Positions 7,220 to 16,369 are shown, numbered from the stretch's first letter. The stretch: DNA of 64,000 bases from Methylobacterium sp. J-077 (GCF_022829365.1 NZ_JAKSYJ010000119.1:310001-374000); one strand, 5' to 3'. Program-made: numbers and translations. The notes: generated from the sequence alone by a model not told the origin.

Positions 7220-9121
7220 TCAGATCTGCAGCAGCTGGTTGAGCATGTCGCGCGCGGCGGTCAGCACCCGGGCATTGGCGCCGTAGGCCGTCTGCAGGGC
7301 GATCAGGTTCGACATTTCCTGGTCGATATTGACCCCCGCTCCCGCGGAGAACCGGCTCTGCGCGGTCGAGAGCGCGGTCTGCTGGGTGTCGTTGAGCGAT
7401 GACGCGTTCGAGGCGGCGGAGCCCTGCGAGGCGATCACGTCCTGGGCGAAGCCGACGACGGTCGCCTGGTAGGGCGCCGAGACTCCGCCGATGCCGCTCG
7501 ACGACGAGAACGTCTGCTGGGCCGAGGTCAGCGCGGTGAAGATCGCCTGCGCGCGGCCGCCCGAGGCGCTCGGATCGGTGGCGCTCGATGCGGTCAGAGC
7601 CGCCGTGTTGCCGGAGACCGCCGGATTGACCGCGATCCGCTGGGCGAAGCCGGTGAGTTGCGAGCCGCTGTCGAGCGAGCCGGTGAACAGCTGGGTGACG
7701 GGTGGCGGAGCCGCGGAGACGTCGGTGAACAGAGCGATCTGCGGGTAGCCCGTGGTGAGATCGCTCGGCGACGTCGGCAGGGTGATGTTGGCGCTGGCCC
7801 CCGAAACCTTGTCCGTGCTGGCCGCCGCCGGCCCGATCGTGACAGAAGCCCCGGTGCCGGTGGCGGTGAGGTTCGGCGCGTTCTTGATGCCGGCGGCCGT
7901 CGCCCGGGTGTTGAGCGCCGCCAACGCGGTCTGGATCGCGCTGGCGTAGGTCGAGGGACCGCCGGAGATGTTGAAGGTCTGCGCGAGCCCGCTGGCATCG
8001 TCGGTCTGGCTCGGATCGACCCCGGTGGTCGCGGTGTTCGAGGCGACCAGCGTGACGTTGCGGACCGAGCCATCCGCGGCGGTGACCGGGATCGTGAGGC
8101 TGTTGCCGGCCTGGATGCCCGTGAGGTCGATCGTCGCCGACGAGCCGGTCACCGTGCCGGTCACGGACTTGTCGGTGAGCGCGCTGGCGAGCCCGCCTGC
8201 GAGGTCGTCGAGCTGGCGCTGGGCCTGCGGCAGGATCTGGTCGCGCAGCTCGATTCCGGCGGCGAGACTCCCGGACCGGATGGCGCCGGGCGCCCCGAGA
8301 TCGACCTTGCCGCCGCCCGGCAGCGTCGCCGTGATCGTGCCGACAGTCCGCTTGGTCGGATCGGTGGAGTAGGTCGAGCTGGGGCTCAGCGTGCCGTGCC
8401 CGTCAAAGGTGAGCGTCGCCGCGTTGCCGCGGTCGACCAGGGTCACGCCCGACTGGGTCAGCACCGAGACGGTCCCGTCGCGCTGCGCGACGGTCTGGAC
8501 GTCCATGTAGCTCGACAGGCTGTTAATCACCTGATCGCGCTGGTCCTGGAGGTCGGCCTGGGACGAGGCGTCGGTGGTGTTCTGGATCTTGGCGTTCAGG
8601 CTCGCGATGTTGGACAGCAGGGTGCTGGCGGATTGCGTGTCGGTGCCGAGCTGCGCCTCGACCCCGGTGCGCAAGTTCTGCACCGAGGCGGCGGCGCCGT
8701 TGATCTGGCTGGCCAGCGCTGAGGCGTTGCTGACCACGGTGGTGCGGGCGGCTGCCGAGGTCGGGTTGGCGGAGAGTTCCTGCAGCGACTCGGTGAAGGT
8801 GTTGAGCGTGCCGTCGAGCGCCGCCGAGCTGCCGGGCGTCCCGTAGAGCGTGTCGAGCTGGGAGACGATATCGGACTTGGTGCTGGTATAGGCGGCTCCC
8901 GAGGTCTGGAGCCGCAGCTGCTTCAGCGCGGCGGCGTCGAAGCTGCGGGTGATCGTCCCGACCGCGACACCGGAATTGTTGGTCCCGGTGGCGACCGTCG
9001 AGAGCGTCCGCTTGACGTAGCCCGCCGTGCCGGAATTGGCGACGTTCTGCGAAACGACGTTGATCGCCGCCTGCGTCGCCGCAAGCCCGGCGGTCGCGGT
9101 GGAAAGCGCGTTCAACGACAT
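7220..9121 (-). CDS. flgK: Flagellar hook-associated protein 1 FlgK
   Basis: A 633-residue protein that caps the hook and joins it to FlgL. The N-terminus carries the rod/hook family motif (TQAAINVVSQNVANSGTAGY), and the C-terminus has the matching heptad helix (IDQEMSNLIALQTAYGANAR, then VLTAARDMLNQLLQI). The central domain is rich in T, S and G, as usual for surface-exposed HAP1. It lies 34 bp after flgE and is coupled to flgL. Confidence 0.96.
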   Translation of the reverse strand: MSLNALSTATAGLAATQAAINVVSQNVANSGTAGYVKRTLSTVATGTNNSGVAVGTITRSFDAAALKQLRLQTSGAAYTSTKSDIVSQLDTLYGTPGSSAALDGTLNTFTESLQELSANPTSAAARTTVVSNASALASQINGAAASVQNLRTGVEAQLGTDTQSASTLLSNIASLNAKIQNTTDASSQADLQDQRDQVINSLSSYMDVQTVAQRDGTVSVLTQSGVTLVDRGNAATLTFDGHGTLSPSSTYSTDPTKRTVGTITATLPGGGKVDLGAPGAIRSGSLAAGIELRDQILPQAQRQLDDLAGGLASALTDKSVTGTVTGSSATIDLTGIQAGNSLTIPVTAADGSVRNVTLVASNTATTGVDPSQTDDASGLAQTFNISGGPSTYASAIQTALAALNTRATAAGIKNAPNLTATGTGASVTIGPAAASTDKVSGASANITLPTSPSDLTTGYPQIALFTDVSAAPPPVTQLFTGSLDSGSQLTGFAQRIAVNPAVSGNTAALTASSATDPSASGGRAQAIFTALTSAQQTFSSSSGIGGVSAPYQATVVGFAQDVIASQGSAASNASSLNDTQQTALSTAQSRFSAGAGVNIDQEMSNLIALQTAYGANARVLTAARDMLNQLLQI

Positions 9122-9155
9122 CTCACGGCCTCCGCAGTTCGGATCGGATCCTCAC

Positions 9156-10535
9156 TTAGCGGATCACGTTGAGCAGGTCAGACATCATCGTCTGGGCCGT
9201 CGACATGACGCGCGTGTTCGCAGAGTAGGCCTGCTGCGTTACGATCATCTTAGAGAACTCGGTCGCAATGTCGGTATTCGACTGCTCAGTGCTGGCGCCC
9301 GTGATCGTGCTTCCGTTCAGACCGACGAGGGCGGGCCCGGAATCGGCGGTCTGGAGGTAATTGCCGTTCGAATCGGCCTTCAGCCCGTCGGGATTGGCGA
9401 ACTGGGCGATCCCCACGGTGGCGAGCCCGAGCACCGAGCCATTCGAGAACGTGCCGTTGATCTTGCCGTCCGTCCCGATCGCGACGCTGGTCAGCGTGCC
9501 GGAGCTGTTGCCGTTCTGGGTCAGGGTGTTGGTGGTCACGGCCCCGGACGTGTCGGCGTACTGCGTCAGGCCGGCCGTGCCGACATTCATGGTCATGTTC
9601 GAGAAGGTGTAGTCTCCCACCGTCACGTTGCCGAGCGAGACCGGACTCGTAGCGGGCGACGTGAGCTTGCCGGTCGAGTCGAAGGTGAACGCGGTCCCGA
9701 CATTCTGCCAGGCCGTGGAATTCGCCGAAGCCGAGGGATCGGAGGCGTAATAGAGATTCCAGACGGCCGGCTGCGACGGCGTCGTGGTGGCATCCTGCAC
9801 CTTCGCCCAGCGCGTGCTCAGGGTGACCGGCGCGCCGGTCTGCGTGTAGGTGGTGAGGGACGGCCCCGCGATGCTGTTGTTCACGAAGGTCCCGGCCCCC
9901 GTCGAGGGCACCGAGACGCCGGTCTGGCCGGTCCCGCTGAGGACCACGGCCGCCGGAAGCTGATTGTAGACGTCGGAGCCCGACGTGGTCGACGCGGTTG
10001 TGGCCGGCGTCGCCGGAAGGTTGGCCGCATAGGTGATCGAGGTCGTGGGCTGGGCCGGAAGCGACGTGTTCCCGATCTTGAGCAGCCCGGTGCTGGTCGC
10101 CTGGCCGGTGACCGGGTCGAGATTCGTGCCGGTCAGGTAGCCGCCGGCACCGTTGACCAGGTAGCCGTCCTTGTCCTGCGAGAAATCGCCCCGGCGCGTG
10201 TAGACGTTCGTGCCGCTGAAGGTCGCGGCGCCGTTCGAATCGCCGGTCTTCTGCACCACCGTGAAGAATCCGGTCCCGTTGATCGCCATGTTGGTCGGGA
10301 CGGTCGAGGCCACGACGTTGCCGGCGATCGTGTTGGTGAGCTGGGACTGGGCCAGGACCGAGCCGGAAACCTCGCGCTTCGGCGTGGTCTCGGACATCAT
10401 GTCGACGAAGCTGGTGTCGATCCGCTTGAATCCGGTCGTCTGCGAGTTCGCGATGTTCCCGGAGATGTTGCTGATGGCGTAGGACTGCGCCTGCAGTCCG
10501 GAGACCGAGGTCTGCAGGGCGGTAAAAAGATCCAT
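9156..10535 (-). CDS. flgE: Flagellar hook protein FlgE
   Basis: A 459-residue hook subunit. The N-terminus MDLFTALQTSVSGLQAQSYA is followed by the signature ISGNIANSQTTGFKR (around residues 24-38), and the C-terminus contains the matching IATEFSKMIVTQQAYSANTR helix. Glycine/threonine-rich hook domains lie between. The ATG at 10535 (MDLF) is preferred over the in-frame ATG at 10562, because the family starts here and the predicted transcription start is near 10573, which would leave almost no leader for the longer form. It is first in flgE-flgK-flgL and is preceded by a near-perfect sigma-54 promoter. Confidence 0.96.
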   Translation of the reverse strand: MDLFTALQTSVSGLQAQSYAISNISGNIANSQTTGFKRIDTSFVDMMSETTPKREVSGSVLAQSQLTNTIAGNVVASTVPTNMAINGTGFFTVVQKTGDSNGAATFSGTNVYTRRGDFSQDKDGYLVNGAGGYLTGTNLDPVTGQATSTGLLKIGNTSLPAQPTTSITYAANLPATPATTASTTSGSDVYNQLPAAVVLSGTGQTGVSVPSTGAGTFVNNSIAGPSLTTYTQTGAPVTLSTRWAKVQDATTTPSQPAVWNLYYASDPSASANSTAWQNVGTAFTFDSTGKLTSPATSPVSLGNVTVGDYTFSNMTMNVGTAGLTQYADTSGAVTTNTLTQNGNSSGTLTSVAIGTDGKINGTFSNGSVLGLATVGIAQFANPDGLKADSNGNYLQTADSGPALVGLNGSTITGASTEQSNTDIATEFSKMIVTQQAYSANTRVMSTAQTMMSDLLNVIR

Positions 10536-10583
10536 GGCATGCGATCCCGATACGCGCCGCACTGGCCCGCAGAATCCAGCGAC

Positions 10584-10599
10584 CGCAACCGCCGTGCCA
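10584..10599 (-). promoter_or_regulatory. Sigma-54 (-24/-12) promoter of flgE-flgK-flgL
   Basis: On the minus strand the sequence reads TGGCACG-gcgg-TTGCG. GG (10598-10597) and GC (10586-10585) are separated by exactly 10 bases, and both halves agree with the RpoN consensus TGGCACG-N4-TTGC. Transcription would start near 10573, about 38 bases before the chosen flgE start. Confidence 0.85.
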
Positions 10600-10671
10600 A
10601 AGCTAAGTCCTTGTCAGATCAGACATTGGCCAGAGCCTGCCCGGCAGCACTGACCGACCTGAGGTGCCGAC

Positions 10672-10688
10672 CCGGCAGTTTCTGCCGG
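10672..10688. promoter_or_regulatory. Inverted-repeat operator upstream of flgE (ftr-like)
   Basis: A perfect dyad CCGGCAG-ttt-CTGCCGG with 7-bp arms, about 80 bp upstream of the -24 element. It is the same dyad, with the same 3-bp spacer, as the one upstream of flgI (2692-2708). It is a candidate binding site for the flagellar sigma-54 activator. Confidence 0.6.
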
Positions 10689-10836
10689 ACCGGAAACCAC
10701 GCCGATGTGAACAGGTGGGGCCGGCGCGTTTACGGGGTGTTATCCGGCTCGCGCAAGGATCGTGGGCGGGCTAAGCTGGGTGGGGCGCGTCCTGCCCGAA
10801 CACGCCGAAGCAGAATGGATTGCGGATCTCGAGGTC

Positions 10837-11304
10837 ATGCGGGCGAAACGGACGAGCCTCGTCCACATCATCTACTTCTCGCGCCTCAATCTGTCATCGG
10901 ACCCCGCGAAGCGGTCGGAGCAGATCACCGAGATCGGTCGAGTCGCGCAGAAGAAGAACGAGTTCTCGGTGATCACCAGCTTCCTGATCATCGAGGGCAA
11001 CTTTGCCTGCCAGGTGATCGAGGGCGAGCGCTCGTCGGTCCATGAGACTTTCGACCGGGTCAGCGCTGACCAGCGTCACCGCGACGTCCAGATCAACGAG
11101 TGGCGTGAGATCGCCAAGCGCGAGTTCGTCCACTCCTTCAAGAGCGCTCAGCGCACCGCGGCGAATGACAGCCTGTTCGCCAAGGCCAACCTGCTGCCGA
11201 TGCTCCAGCGCGGCACCCCCAAGGCGACCGCGATCCACGGTCTCTGCGTGGCGCTCCAGAACGACGCGATGTCCCGCCAGGGCATCGATCACCTCTTCAT
11301 CTGA
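10837..11304 (+). CDS. BLUF-domain blue-light sensor
   Basis: A 155-residue protein with an N-terminal BLUF (FAD-binding) domain. Residues known to be essential in AppA can be placed: the flavin tyrosine as Y13 (VHIIYFSRL), the asparagine as N41 (QKKNEF) and the switching glutamine as Q59 (FACQVIEG). The N-to-Q spacing of 18 equals that of AppA; four extra residues lie between Y and N. The usual ITG is ITS here. A C-terminal extension of about 55 residues follows, with no recognised enzymatic domain, so the protein probably signals by protein contact. The ATG at 10837 was chosen over a GTG at 10762 because it puts the BLUF fold at the N-terminus. A response regulator follows 8 bp later. Confidence 0.88.
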   Translation: MRAKRTSLVHIIYFSRLNLSSDPAKRSEQITEIGRVAQKKNEFSVITSFLIIEGNFACQVIEGERSSVHETFDRVSADQRHRDVQINEWREIAKREFVHSFKSAQRTAANDSLFAKANLLPMLQRGTPKATAIHGLCVALQNDAMSRQGIDHLFI

Positions 11305-11312
11305 GCCGAGCG

Positions 11313-11771
11313 ATGTCCGAGAGCGATACGCCCCCGATCCTCATCGTCGACGACCAGGAAAAGCTTCTGCGTCTCGTGGTGATGCTGATGACCCGGATCG
11401 GCTTCCCCGACGTCGAGGGGGTGACGACCGCCGCCGAGGCGCTGGAGCGGCTGCGCACGCGCCGCTACGCCCTGGTGATCTCCGACCTCACCATGGAGCC
11501 GATGGACGGTCTCAGCCTGCTGCGCGAGATCCGCGCCGACGACGCGCTGATGAACACGCCGTTCATGCTCACGGAATCGTCCTTCGACTTCGAGGACATC
11601 AACCTCGCCCACCAGGCCGGGGCGGACGCGTTCATCCTCAAGCCGTTCGACATGGCGGTGCTGAAGAGCAAGCTGAAGCAGGTGCTCAACCGCAAGCCGC
11701 GCAAGCGCGACGCACCGATCGCGGCGGAATCGACGCTGACGGCGGATTTCCCGATGCTGGGGAAGTTTTGA
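11313..11771 (+). CDS. Single-domain response regulator (CheY-like)
   Basis: A 152-residue receiver domain with a short basic C-terminal tail and no DNA-binding domain. The acidic pair D13-D14 (LIVDDQ), phosphoacceptor D58 (LVISDLTMEPMDG), switch residue T88 and K110 (FILKPF) are all present. It lies 8 bp after the BLUF gene, which implies an operon, and close to the hook genes, so it may carry a light signal to the flagellar motor. The phosphodonor kinase is not identifiable here. Confidence 0.88.
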   Translation: MSESDTPPILIVDDQEKLLRLVVMLMTRIGFPDVEGVTTAAEALERLRTRRYALVISDLTMEPMDGLSLLREIRADDALMNTPFMLTESSFDFEDINLAHQAGADAFILKPFDMAVLKSKLKQVLNRKPRKRDAPIAAESTLTADFPMLGKF

Positions 11772-11852
11772 GGTCTCACGTTCGGCGCCGACGCGCGCCC
11801 TATCTCCCCCCTCTGCGCGGGAGGGATACGGGACGCGACCTCCCCTAAACCC

Positions 11853-13466
11853 TCAAGCCGCCCGCTTCTGGTAATCCTTCACGTCGGTGAAGCGCACCGC
11901 CGGGTAGCGCTCCTCTTCGTAGCGCAACGAGAACGCCGTGGTCGCCATGAACACCGGGGCGCCGTCGAGGTCCTTGGCCATGGCCGAGCCGTGGCTGTCC
12001 ACGAACTTGTCGAGCTCGATCTCGGACTCGGACTCGATCCACCGGCACACCGAGAAGCGCGAGGTCTCGTAATCCACCGGCAGGCCGTATTCGGCCTGGA
12101 GGCGCTCCTTCAGCACGTCCAGCTGGAGCGCGCCGACCACGCCGACGATCGCCTGGCTGCCGTCCTGGGGCACGAACACCTGGACGACGCCCTCCTCGCC
12201 CATCTGCTGGAGCGCCTCGCGCAGCTTCTTGGCCTTCATGGCGTCGGTGAGCTTGATCCGCCGGAGGATTTCCGGGGCGAAGCTCGGCACGCCGCGGAAG
12301 ACGATGTCTTCGCCTTCCGTCAGCGTATCGCCGATCCGGAGCGTCCCGTGGTTCGGGATGCCGACCACGTCACCGGCGAACGCCTCGTCCGCGATGGCGC
12401 GATCCTGCGCGAAGAAGAATTGCGGCGCCGAGAGCGAGATCGGCTTGCCGGTGCGGACCAGCCGGGCCTTCATCCCGCGGCTGAGCTTGCCCGAGCAGAC
12501 CCGCATGAATGCGATCCGGTCCCGGTGGTTCGGGTCCATGTTCGCCTGGATCTTGAATACGAAGCCGGTCATGCGCGGCTCGGTCGGCTCGACCAGGCGC
12601 TTGTCGGCATCCTGGCCGCGCGGCGGCGGCGCAACCTTGGCGAGGCCGTCGATGAGGTCGCGCACGCCGAAATTGCGCAGCGCCGAGCCGAAGAACACCG
12701 GCGTCAGGTGCCCTTCGCGGAACGCGTCGAGGTCGAACGGCTTCAGCCCGCCCTCGGCCAGCTCCACCTCCTCGCGCCACGCATCGGCCGCGCCGTTCTC
12801 GGTGAGCAGCTGGTCGAACAGCGGGTCCTGCGGGCCCGACACCGTAACCATGCCGGCATCCTCGGCGGCGTCGAGCCGGCGCACGCGGTTGCCGCCGAGT
12901 TCGTAGGTCCCGGAGAAGTTGCGGCCGGTGCCGATCGGCCAGGTGACCGGCGCGACGTCCAGCGCCAGCGTCTTCTCGATCTCGTCCAAAAGCTCGAACG
13001 GGTCGCGGGCCTCGCGGTCGAGCTTGTTGACGAAAGTGACGATCGGGATGTCGCGCAGCCGGCACACCTCGAACAGCTTTCGCGTGCGCGCCTCGATGCC
13101 CTTGGCGGCGTCGATCACCATCACGGCCGAATCGACCGCGGTGAGCGTCCGGTAGGTGTCCTCGGAGAAATCCTCGTGGCCCGGCGTGTCGAGCAGGTTG
13201 AAGACGCAGTCGCCGTACTCGAAGGTCATCACCGAGGTGACCACCGAGATGCCGCGCTCCTTCTCGATCCCCATCCAGTCGGAGCGGGTCGAGACCCGGT
13301 TGCGCTTGGCCTTGACCTCGCCGGCGAGCTGGATCGCGCCCCCGAACAGCAGCAGCTTCTCGGTAAGCGTGGTCTTGCCAGCGTCCGGGTGGGAGATGAT
13401 CGCGAAGGTGCGCCGCCGCGCAACCGGATCGGCCGGCCTCGCTTCGGTCTTGGTCTGCATCAGCAT
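11853..13466 (-). CDS. prfC: Peptide chain release factor 3
   Basis: A translational GTPase of about 537 residues that recycles RF1/RF2 from the ribosome after termination; E. coli RF3 has 529. G-domain motifs are SHPDAGKTT (G1), DTPGHEDF (G3) and NKLD (G4), and KERGISVVTSVMTF forms the switch region specific to RF3. The C-terminal part (GALQLDVLKERLQAEY, VDYETSRFSVCRWIE) is also typical. The start is the ATG at 13466; a second ATG at 13460 is equally possible, as neither has a clear ribosome-binding site. The gene stands alone and is divergent from the DUF1800 gene. Confidence 0.95.
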   Translation of the reverse strand: MLMQTKTEARPADPVARRRTFAIISHPDAGKTTLTEKLLLFGGAIQLAGEVKAKRNRVSTRSDWMGIEKERGISVVTSVMTFEYGDCVFNLLDTPGHEDFSEDTYRTLTAVDSAVMVIDAAKGIEARTRKLFEVCRLRDIPIVTFVNKLDREARDPFELLDEIEKTLALDVAPVTWPIGTGRNFSGTYELGGNRVRRLDAAEDAGMVTVSGPQDPLFDQLLTENGAADAWREEVELAEGGLKPFDLDAFREGHLTPVFFGSALRNFGVRDLIDGLAKVAPPPRGQDADKRLVEPTEPRMTGFVFKIQANMDPNHRDRIAFMRVCSGKLSRGMKARLVRTGKPISLSAPQFFFAQDRAIADEAFAGDVVGIPNHGTLRIGDTLTEGEDIVFRGVPSFAPEILRRIKLTDAMKAKKLREALQQMGEEGVVQVFVPQDGSQAIVGVVGALQLDVLKERLQAEYGLPVDYETSRFSVCRWIESESEIELDKFVDSHGSAMAKDLDGAPVFMATTAFSLRYEEERYPAVRFTDVKDYQKRAA

Positions 13467-13664
13467 GGAGCGAACGCTCTGGGTCGGCACAACGTAAGGG
13501 GCGTCGCCCGGCGCGCCCGATCTCGGGCGATGGGCTCGGGCGGTGGTCTTGGGATCGTGTAGCGGCAAGCCCGGGTATTGGCAAAGAACCCGCAGCCCTT
13601 AATCCGCGGTACAGGCTGGAGCGGCGAGATTCGGGCGCCGGACTTTTCGGCGAGGCCATCGACG

Positions 13665-15185
13665 ATGCGCACCGCAACCCTGTCACGTCACTTCGCCGCC
13701 GCGGCGATGCTGGTCGCCGCCGGACCGCTCGCCGCGGAACCGGCTCCGTCCCCCGCTGCCGACGTCGCGTTCCTCGACGCGCTGACCTGGGGCGCCACCC
13801 CGTCGGCCTTCGCGCATTTGCGCCGTGAGGGCCGCGCCCGCTGGCTGCAGGAGCAGCTCCATCCGCCGGCGCAAACCCGCCTGCCGCCGTCCGCTCAGGC
13901 CCAGATCGACGCGCTGACGCCGCCCGGAACCCTGCTGGAGCGCGCCCAGGCCTTCGACGCCCAGGCGAAGGCTGCCAAGGCTCTGCCCGATCCGGAGGCC
14001 AGCAAGGCGGCGCAGAAGACGTTCCAGGCCGCGCTGAACGATGCCGCCCGCAACGCCGCGTCGTCCTGGGTGCTGCGCGCCCTCTACAGCCCGGACCAGC
14101 TGCGCGAGCGGCTGACCTGGTTCTGGTACAACCGCTTCAACGTCCATCAGGGCAAGGCGAATCTGCGCGCTGCGGTGGGCGACTACGTCGACACGGCGAT
14201 CCGTCCGCACGTCCTCGGCCGCTTCCGCGACCTGCTGATGGCGAGCCTGCGCCACCCGGCGATGCTGCACTACCTCGACAACGACGCCAACGCCGCCGGC
14301 CACATCAACGAGAATTACGCCCGCGAGATCATGGAGCTGCACACCATGGGTGTCGGCTCCGGCTACAGCCAGGCCGATGTCGAGGCCCTGGCGCGGATCC
14401 TCACGGGTATCGGCATCGACCTGAAGCCCGAACCCCCGAAGCTCCGGCCCGAGCACGCGGCGGATTTCATCCGGGACGGGCTGTTCGAATTCAACCCGAA
14501 CCGGCACGATTACGGCGACAAGACCTTCCTGGGCGTTCGGATCCAGGGGCGCGGCTGGCCCGAGGTCGAGGAGGCTGTCGACCTGATCGTCCGCCATCCC
14601 GCCACCGCGACCACCGTATCCCGGGCGCTCGCCACCTATGTCACGGGCCAGGCGCCGGACGACGCGCTGGTCGCCCGGCTGGCCGCCACGTTCGCGCGCA
14701 CGGACGGCGACATCGCCGCCGTGACCGAGGCCCTGGTCCGCGAGCCCGTCTTCGCGGCATCGCAGGGCGGCGCGTTCAAGGATCCGGTCCGCTACGTCTT
14801 CTCGGCCCTGCGCATGGCCTATGACGAGAAGGTGATCCTCAACACGGCTCCGGTGCTCGGCTGGCTGAACCGCCTCGGCGAAGGCCTGTTCAACCGCTCG
14901 ACGCCGGACGGTTACGCCCTCGACGCCGCCGCCTGGAGCGGGCCGGGGCAGCTCACCACCCGGTTCGAGATCGCCCGGCAGATCGGCTCGGGCCCGGCGG
15001 GCCTGTTCAAGCCGGCCGACCCGGACCGGCCCGAGGAGCCGGCCTTCCCGGTGCTCGCCAACGGCCTCTACTTCTCGACCCTGGCCGGGACGCTCGGCGC
15101 GCCCACGCGAGGCGCCCTCGCCCAGGCGGTGTCGCCGCAGGACTGGAACACGCTCTACCTCGCCTCACCGGAGTTCATGCGATGA
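13665..15185 (+). CDS. DUF1800 family secreted protein
   Basis: A 506-residue protein with an N-terminal signal peptide (about residues 1-20, ending PLAAEP). The DUF1800 family signature is visible: LTWFWYNRFNVHQGK, MLHYLDNDANAAGHINENYAREIMELHTMGVG, and a C-terminal region with FNRSTPDGY. Families DUF1800 and DUF1501 nearly always occur as a gene pair whose products are exported; their biochemical role is not established. The stop overlaps the start of the DUF1501 gene (ATGA, 15182-15185), giving tight translational coupling. The ATG at 13665 gives the signal peptide directly. Confidence 0.88.
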   Translation: MRTATLSRHFAAAAMLVAAGPLAAEPAPSPAADVAFLDALTWGATPSAFAHLRREGRARWLQEQLHPPAQTRLPPSAQAQIDALTPPGTLLERAQAFDAQAKAAKALPDPEASKAAQKTFQAALNDAARNAASSWVLRALYSPDQLRERLTWFWYNRFNVHQGKANLRAAVGDYVDTAIRPHVLGRFRDLLMASLRHPAMLHYLDNDANAAGHINENYAREIMELHTMGVGSGYSQADVEALARILTGIGIDLKPEPPKLRPEHAADFIRDGLFEFNPNRHDYGDKTFLGVRIQGRGWPEVEEAVDLIVRHPATATTVSRALATYVTGQAPDDALVARLAATFARTDGDIAAVTEALVREPVFAASQGGAFKDPVRYVFSALRMAYDEKVILNTAPVLGWLNRLGEGLFNRSTPDGYALDAAAWSGPGQLTTRFEIARQIGSGPAGLFKPADPDRPEEPAFPVLANGLYFSTLAGTLGAPTRGALAQAVSPQDWNTLYLASPEFMR

Positions 15186-16369
15186 ACCGCCGTGACCTTC
15201 TCCGTGCCGCCACCGCGCTCGGCCTGTCCAATGTGGCGGGCCGCGTCTGGGCGGCCCCGAAGGCGGATGCCCGCCTGCTGGTCGTGTTCCTGCGCGGCGC
15301 CTACGACGCGGCCAACGTCGTGATCCCCACGGGCAGCCCGTTCTACTACCAGGCGCGGCCCAACCTCGCCGTGGCCAGGCCTGATCCCGGCAACCCGAAC
15401 GCCGCCCTGGCGCTGGATGCCGACTGGGGCCTGCACCCGGCACTGCGCGACACGATCCTGCCGCTCTACGCCAAGGGCCAGGCGGCGTTCGTGCCCTTCG
15501 CCGGCACCGACGACCTGACCCGCAGCCATTTCGAGACCCAGGATACGATCGAGCTCGGCCAGACGATCGGCGCCACCCGCGACTACAATTCCGGCTTCAT
15601 GGCGCGGCTCGCCGCGGAGCTGACCCGGGTCCGGCCGATCGCCTTCACCGAGCAGCTGCCGCTGATCTTCCGGGGCAGCGAGACCGTGCCCAACATCGCC
15701 ATCAACGGGGTCGGCAAACCCGGCATCGACGCCCGGCAGGCCAGGCTGATCGCCGCCATGTACGGCGACACCAAGCTGGCCGGCGCCGTGACCGAGGGCT
15801 TTCGCGTCCGCGACGCGGTCTACAACACGATCTCCGATCATGCCGGCCAGGCCGACCGCGGCGCAGTCTCGCCCAAGGGCTTCGAGCTGTCGGCACGGCG
15901 CATCGGCCGGCTGATGCGCGAGACGTTCAACCTCGGCTTCGTCGATGTCGGCGGCTGGGACACCCACGTGAACCAGGGCGCCGGCACCGGCTACCTCGCC
16001 GACCGGCTCGGCGAACTGGGTCGAGGCTTGGCGGGCTTCGTCGAGGAGATCGGGCCGGGCTGGTCCGACACCGTTGTGGTGGTGCTGTCCGAGTTCGGCC
16101 GCACCTTCCGGGAGAACGGCAATCGCGGCACCGATCACGGCCACGGCAGCGTCTACTGGGTGCTGGGCGGCGGGGTCCGGGGCGGCCGCATCGCCGGCCC
16201 GCAGGTGCGCGCCGATGAGGCGCACCTGTTCCAGAACCGGGACTACCCGGTGCTCACCAATTACCGCGCCCTGCTCTCCGGCCTGCTCCAGCGCCTCTAC
16301 GACCTCGATCAGGCGAGCCTCAACCGGGTCTTCGCCGGCGCCGAGCCGGCCGATCTCGGGTTGATCTGA
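15182..16369 (+). CDS. DUF1501 family secreted protein
   Basis: A 395-residue protein with a twin-arginine-like leader (MNRRDLLRAATALGLSN, cut near VWAAP). The DUF1501 core is recognisable: LLVVFLRGAYDAANVV near the N-terminus, VDVGGWDTHVNQG in the centre, then VVVVLSEFGRTFRENG and GTDHGHGS, which carry conserved His/Asp residues reminiscent of the alkaline phosphatase/sulfatase metal site. It is coupled to the DUF1800 gene upstream and convergent with the threonine aldolase gene. The substrate is unknown; a Tat route would suggest folding with a cofactor before export. Confidence 0.88.
   Translation: MNRRDLLRAATALGLSNVAGRVWAAPKADARLLVVFLRGAYDAANVVIPTGSPFYYQARPNLAVARPDPGNPNAALALDADWGLHPALRDTILPLYAKGQAAFVPFAGTDDLTRSHFETQDTIELGQTIGATRDYNSGFMARLAAELTRVRPIAFTEQLPLIFRGSETVPNIAINGVGKPGIDARQARLIAAMYGDTKLAGAVTEGFRVRDAVYNTISDHAGQADRGAVSPKGFELSARRIGRLMRETFNLGFVDVGGWDTHVNQGAGTGYLADRLGELGRGLAGFVEEIGPGWSDTVVVVLSEFGRTFRENGNRGTDHGHGSVYWVLGGGVRGGRIAGPQVRADEAHLFQNRDYPVLTNYRALLSGLLQRLYDLDQASLNRVFAGAEPADLGLI

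Larger units (their letters stand above)
10536..10836. other. Regulatory spacer between flgE and the BLUF gene
   Basis: A divergent spacer of 301 bp. It holds the flgE sigma-54 promoter (10584-10599), the CCGGCAG dyad (10672-10688), a small palindrome CTGCC-c-GGCAG (10637-10647) and an unassigned stretch up to the BLUF gene. No sigma-70 promoter for the BLUF gene could be picked out with confidence. Confidence 0.6.

Noticed and set aside
9027..11045. A 672-residue open frame on + across flgE and the BLUF start
   Set aside because: It opposes flgE, whose motifs are unambiguous, and ends inside the BLUF gene in another frame.
11790..11850. Possible fourth copy of the CCCTCTCCCG palindrome between the receiver and prfC
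   Set aside because: The sequence there (CCCCCTCTGCGCGGGAGGG) is too diverged to call.
13467..13568. N-terminal extension of prfC from a TTG at 13568
   Set aside because: The extra 34 residues do not look like RF3 and have no ribosome-binding site.
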